Source: Bog-756 sp963845485 (GTDB lineage Bacteria > Actinomycetota > Acidimicrobiia > Acidimicrobiales > RAAP-2). Taken from it: 64,000 nt of DNA. The stretch lies in NCBI GenBank assembly GCA_963845485.1, contig CAWJSI010000008.1:151962-215961 (forward strand), read 5' to 3'. A program made the translations under genes and the position numbers. A model generated the notes under the pieces. The model had not been told where the DNA came from. It did no database searches and saw only the letters and a list, made by a program, of their open reading frames with translations. Positions 61,598 to 64,000 of this stretch are shown here, one piece after another (positions within the stretch are counted from its first letter, which is position 1; every line of letters begins with the position of its first letter).

Positions 61598-63549
61598 TGT
61601 TCGGCGGAGGCGGTGGCGGCTTCGGCGGGCCGGGAGGAGCTGCCGCGTCGGCTGCATCCGGCCTGCCCTTCGCCGGCATCCCCTCCGAACTCCAGGACGG
61701 GGTGGACCGGCTGCTGGCCGACGAGCCCGAGTACGCCGATCCCGACATCGTCTTCACCCAGAACGGCTCGGAAGCAGACCTCAAGCGACTGAGCCTGTGG
61801 CGACTGCTGACCAAGTACCCCGGCATGCTCACGATGGCCGGCATCTTGGTGGTGCTGGTGGCGGTGGCCTCCCAGGTCGGGCCCAAGCTCACCGAGTACG
61901 CCATCAACAACGGGATGACCCCGGGCCACTACGACTTCGCCGTGGTGGTGGCCATGGCTGTCGCCTACCTGGTCTTCGTCGTCATCACCTCGCTGGCCCA
62001 GCGCTTCCAGGTCCAGGTCACCGGACGACTGGCGGCGTGGGTCATGAACGACCTCCGGGTCAAGGTCTTTGCCCACCTCCAACGCCTCTCGCTCGGCTTC
62101 TTCACCGAGGAGAAGGCCGGCGTGGTCATGAGCCGGATGACCAGCGACATCGAGAATCTCCAACAGCTCCTCCAAGACGGCCTCTCGCAGCTGGCCATCC
62201 AGGCACTAACCATGGTGGTCATCACCATCATCTTGTTCACTACCAACGTCCGGCTGGCCTTCATCACCATCGTGTTGATCATCCCGGCTCTGGTCGCTGC
62301 CTCCCTGTGGTTCAAACGGGCCTCAGAACGCGGCTACGACCGGGTGCGGGACGGGATCGCCAACGTTCTGGCCGACCTCTCCGAGAGCCTGCATGGCGTA
62401 CGCATCGTGACCGCCCACAACCGGCAGCGGCACAACGTGATCCATCACCGCAACGTTGTCGGCGACTACCGGGACGCCAACAACTACACCGCCCGCGTCA
62501 ACGCCATCTACGGACCCGGCACCCAACTGCTCGGTGTCCTCGGACAGGCCGTGCTCCTGGCCATCGGCGGCTCGATGGTGGTCAACCACACCTTGTCCAT
62601 CGGCGCCCTGGTGGCCTTCTTCCTCTACCTCAACCGGTTCTTCCAGCCCATCCAGCTCCTCGTCCAGCAGTACAACACCTACCAGCAGGGCCAGGCCTCG
62701 GTGAACAAGCTGCGGGACCTGGTCGACACCGAGCCCGAGGTACGGGAGGCCGAGGACGCCGTCGAGCTGCCCCCTATCGAGGGCGAGATCGTCTTCGACC
62801 GCCTGACCTTCGGCTACGACCCCGCCCGTCCCGTCATCGAGGACGTGAGCCTCAACATCGCACCCGGCGAGACGGTGGCCTTCGTCGGGCCCACCGGAGC
62901 CGGGAAGTCAACCCTGGCCAAGCTGGTGACCCGCTTCTACGACCCCACCGGGGGACGGGTGCTCATCGACGGGTACGACCTCCGCGACGTGACCATGTTC
63001 TCGCTCCGCAGTCAGCTCGGTGTCGTGCCCCAAGAGCCCTTCTTGTTCGCCGGGACCATCGGGGACAACATCGCCTTTGCTCGACCCAGCGCCACCGACG
63101 GCGAGATCCACGAGGCGGTGGACAAGGTGGGCCTCACCGGTGTCGTCGACCGCATGTCCAACGGCCTCGACACCGTGGTCCACGAGCGGGGCCAGACCCT
63201 GTCATCGGGAGAGCGCCAGCTCATCGCCTTGGCCCGGGCCTTCCTGGCCCAGCCCCGGGTGTTGGTGCTCGACGAGGCCACCTCCAACCTCGACCTCCAG
63301 TCCGAGACCCTGATCGAGTCGGCGCTCGACGCCCTGTTGGAGAACCGGACCGCCATCCTCATCGCCCACCGCCTGTCCACGGCCATGAGGGCCGATCGCA
63401 TCGTGGTGGTCGACGAGGGCCGGATCATCGAGGTGGGCACCCACGCCGAGCTCGTGGCCCGGGGCGGCCGTTACGCCGAGATGTACGCCACCTGGGTGCG
63501 CCAGAGCGACGTGGCCGAGCACGACAACAACGCCACCCCGGCCAGCTGA
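61594..63549 (+). CDS. Heterodimeric ABC exporter, half with catalytic Glu
   Basis: 651 residues, Gly-rich N-terminus (MMFGGGGGGFGGPGG), six-helix TMD, NBD with Walker A GPTGAGKST, signature LSSGERQLIALARA (degenerate from LSGGQ), Walker B VLVLDEATSNLD (catalytic Glu present), H-loop IAHR. Complements its partner: this Glu with the partner's LSGGQ forms the consensus ATP site, and the partner's Asp with this LSSGE the degenerate one. Substrate is unknown; multidrug or lipid export typical. Confidence 0.92.
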   Translation: MMFGGGGGGFGGPGGAAASAASGLPFAGIPSELQDGVDRLLADEPEYADPDIVFTQNGSEADLKRLSLWRLLTKYPGMLTMAGILVVLVAVASQVGPKLTEYAINNGMTPGHYDFAVVVAMAVAYLVFVVITSLAQRFQVQVTGRLAAWVMNDLRVKVFAHLQRLSLGFFTEEKAGVVMSRMTSDIENLQQLLQDGLSQLAIQALTMVVITIILFTTNVRLAFITIVLIIPALVAASLWFKRASERGYDRVRDGIANVLADLSESLHGVRIVTAHNRQRHNVIHHRNVVGDYRDANNYTARVNAIYGPGTQLLGVLGQAVLLAIGGSMVVNHTLSIGALVAFFLYLNRFFQPIQLLVQQYNTYQQGQASVNKLRDLVDTEPEVREAEDAVELPPIEGEIVFDRLTFGYDPARPVIEDVSLNIAPGETVAFVGPTGAGKSTLAKLVTRFYDPTGGRVLIDGYDLRDVTMFSLRSQLGVVPQEPFLFAGTIGDNIAFARPSATDGEIHEAVDKVGLTGVVDRMSNGLDTVVHERGQTLSSGERQLIALARAFLAQPRVLVLDEATSNLDLQSETLIESALDALLENRTAILIAHRLSTAMRADRIVVVDEGRIIEVGTHAELVARGGRYAEMYATWVRQSDVAEHDNNATPAS

Positions 63550-63583
63550 GCCTGGAACGGGTGGTGGCCCACCCGTCGCCCGA

Positions 63584-63958
63584 CTACTCGACGATGGTGA
63601 GGGCGGTGAGGAGATCCCCGTCCACCGAGAACGAGTAGGTCAGGTCGGCCCGGCCCCCGGGGAAGTTCCCCTCGACGAGCACGTTGACGACGAACCGGGC
63701 GTCGTCGACGGCCCGACAGCCGGTCACCGTCGAGGTGTACTCCCACTTCGAGCCCAGCTCCTCCCGCCACCGGACGATCTCCTGGCCACGGTAGGTGACG
63801 CCCTCGTCCACCACGGTGCCGTCGGGGGCGAAGCACGCCGCCAGTGCCTCGATATCCCCCCGGTCGGCGGCTTCGAGGTACCGCGTGACCACGGGCGGGG
63901 GCGCGTCGGTCCCGGTCTCGGGATCGGTTTCCTTCGTGTTGCTCGTCTCGGCAGTCAT
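63584..63958 (-). CDS. NTF2-like/SnoaL-fold protein
   Basis: 124 residues: VVTRYLEAADRGDIEALAACFAPDGTVVDEGVTYRGQEIVRWREELG is the usual alpha-helix/cone start of the SnoaL-like/DUF4440 superfamily, followed by strands ending DGDLLTALTIVE. Often polyketide cyclase-like or ligand-binding; function unassigned. ATG 63958 follows GGAGGA, favouring it over the ATG-less frame to 63991. Convergent with the ABC exporter. Confidence 0.82.
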   Translation of the reverse strand: MTAETSNTKETDPETGTDAPPPVVTRYLEAADRGDIEALAACFAPDGTVVDEGVTYRGQEIVRWREELGSKWEYTSTVTGCRAVDDARFVVNVLVEGNFPGGRADLTYSFSVDGDLLTALTIVE

Positions 63959-64000
63959 GGGTTTGTCCTCCTCGGACCGGTGCTCGCACACGGCGTCTCG

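Noticed and set aside
61413..63638. 741-codon open frame on plus in another frame of the ABC exporter
   Set aside because: Arg/Pro/Gly-rich translation with no motif; the correct frame gives intact Walker A, signature and Walker B motifs.

Overview
The window is high-GC DNA with dense, short-gapped operons, many GTG starts and many 4-base ATGA/GTGA gene overlaps. Content points to an actinobacterium, most likely of the Acidimicrobiia type: a complete-looking mycofactocin locus, an Rpf-like muralytic protein, a CAP-domain surface protein with GYWxVASDGG repeats, a GT39 enzyme with a Gly-rich extracytoplasmic region, and OpuC-type osmoprotectant transport. This placement is inference from gene content; there is no rRNA in the window. 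I saw no tRNA, CRISPR array, insertion sequence or phage module.

Region by region. 1-5.9 kb: 5' part of a type-2-like ileS (minus), divergent from an Fpg/Nei DNA glycosylase, then a GNAT enzyme, a repeat/CAP surface protein and an Rrf2 regulator without cluster cysteines. 5.9-9.2 kb: arsenic locus (arsC, MIP channel, arsI on minus; arsR and a chromate transporter on plus) around a shared operator region. 9.2-15.5 kb: BrkB-like membrane protein, acyl-CoA ligase, thioesterase, two SRPBCC proteins, a methyltransferase, and an ArsR/AHSA1 pair with a near-consensus promoter. 15.5-20 kb: MTA/SAH-type deaminase, rpiB, an HpnA-like epimerase and a class III aminotransferase. 20-25.7 kb: mycofactocin locus in the order mftR (minus), mftA, mftB, mftC, mftE, a coupled SDR, mftF, with no mftD inside it.

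25.8-30.5 kb: two proteins sharing a TM/coiled-coil/Cys-pair module, the second fused to a GH43 domain; then a 759-base gene-free stretch holding an apparently structured leader of an Rpf-like gene; a 4-TM protein and a cold-shock protein. 30.7-35.2 kb: DUF998-like membrane protein and an overlapping minus-strand redox operon (Ser/Thr-rich anchor, ApbE flavin transferase, ferric-reductase-like membrane protein, NuoF-like protein, [3Fe-4S] ferredoxin). 35.6-40.4 kb: OmpR-type regulator, histidine kinase and GT39. 40.4-42.8 kb: phoU and a phosphate MFS transporter flanking an array of 11-base PHO-box-like direct repeats.

42.8-64 kb: GH3 glycosidase, acyl-CoA dehydrogenase, OpuC-type ABC system split over two divergent units, two-domain VOC protein, GabT-like aminotransferase, a tyrosine phosphatase, an MMPL transporter, aldehyde dehydrogenase, a NarL-type regulator with a second C-terminal HTH, and a MarR-led heterodimeric ABC exporter with one consensus and one degenerate ATP site. 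The window ends with an NTF2-like protein. No single locus is certainly a new system; the best leads are the structured leader before the Rpf-like gene, the shared module fused to GH43, the flavin/iron-sulfur membrane redox operon, and the mycofactocin locus without mftD.
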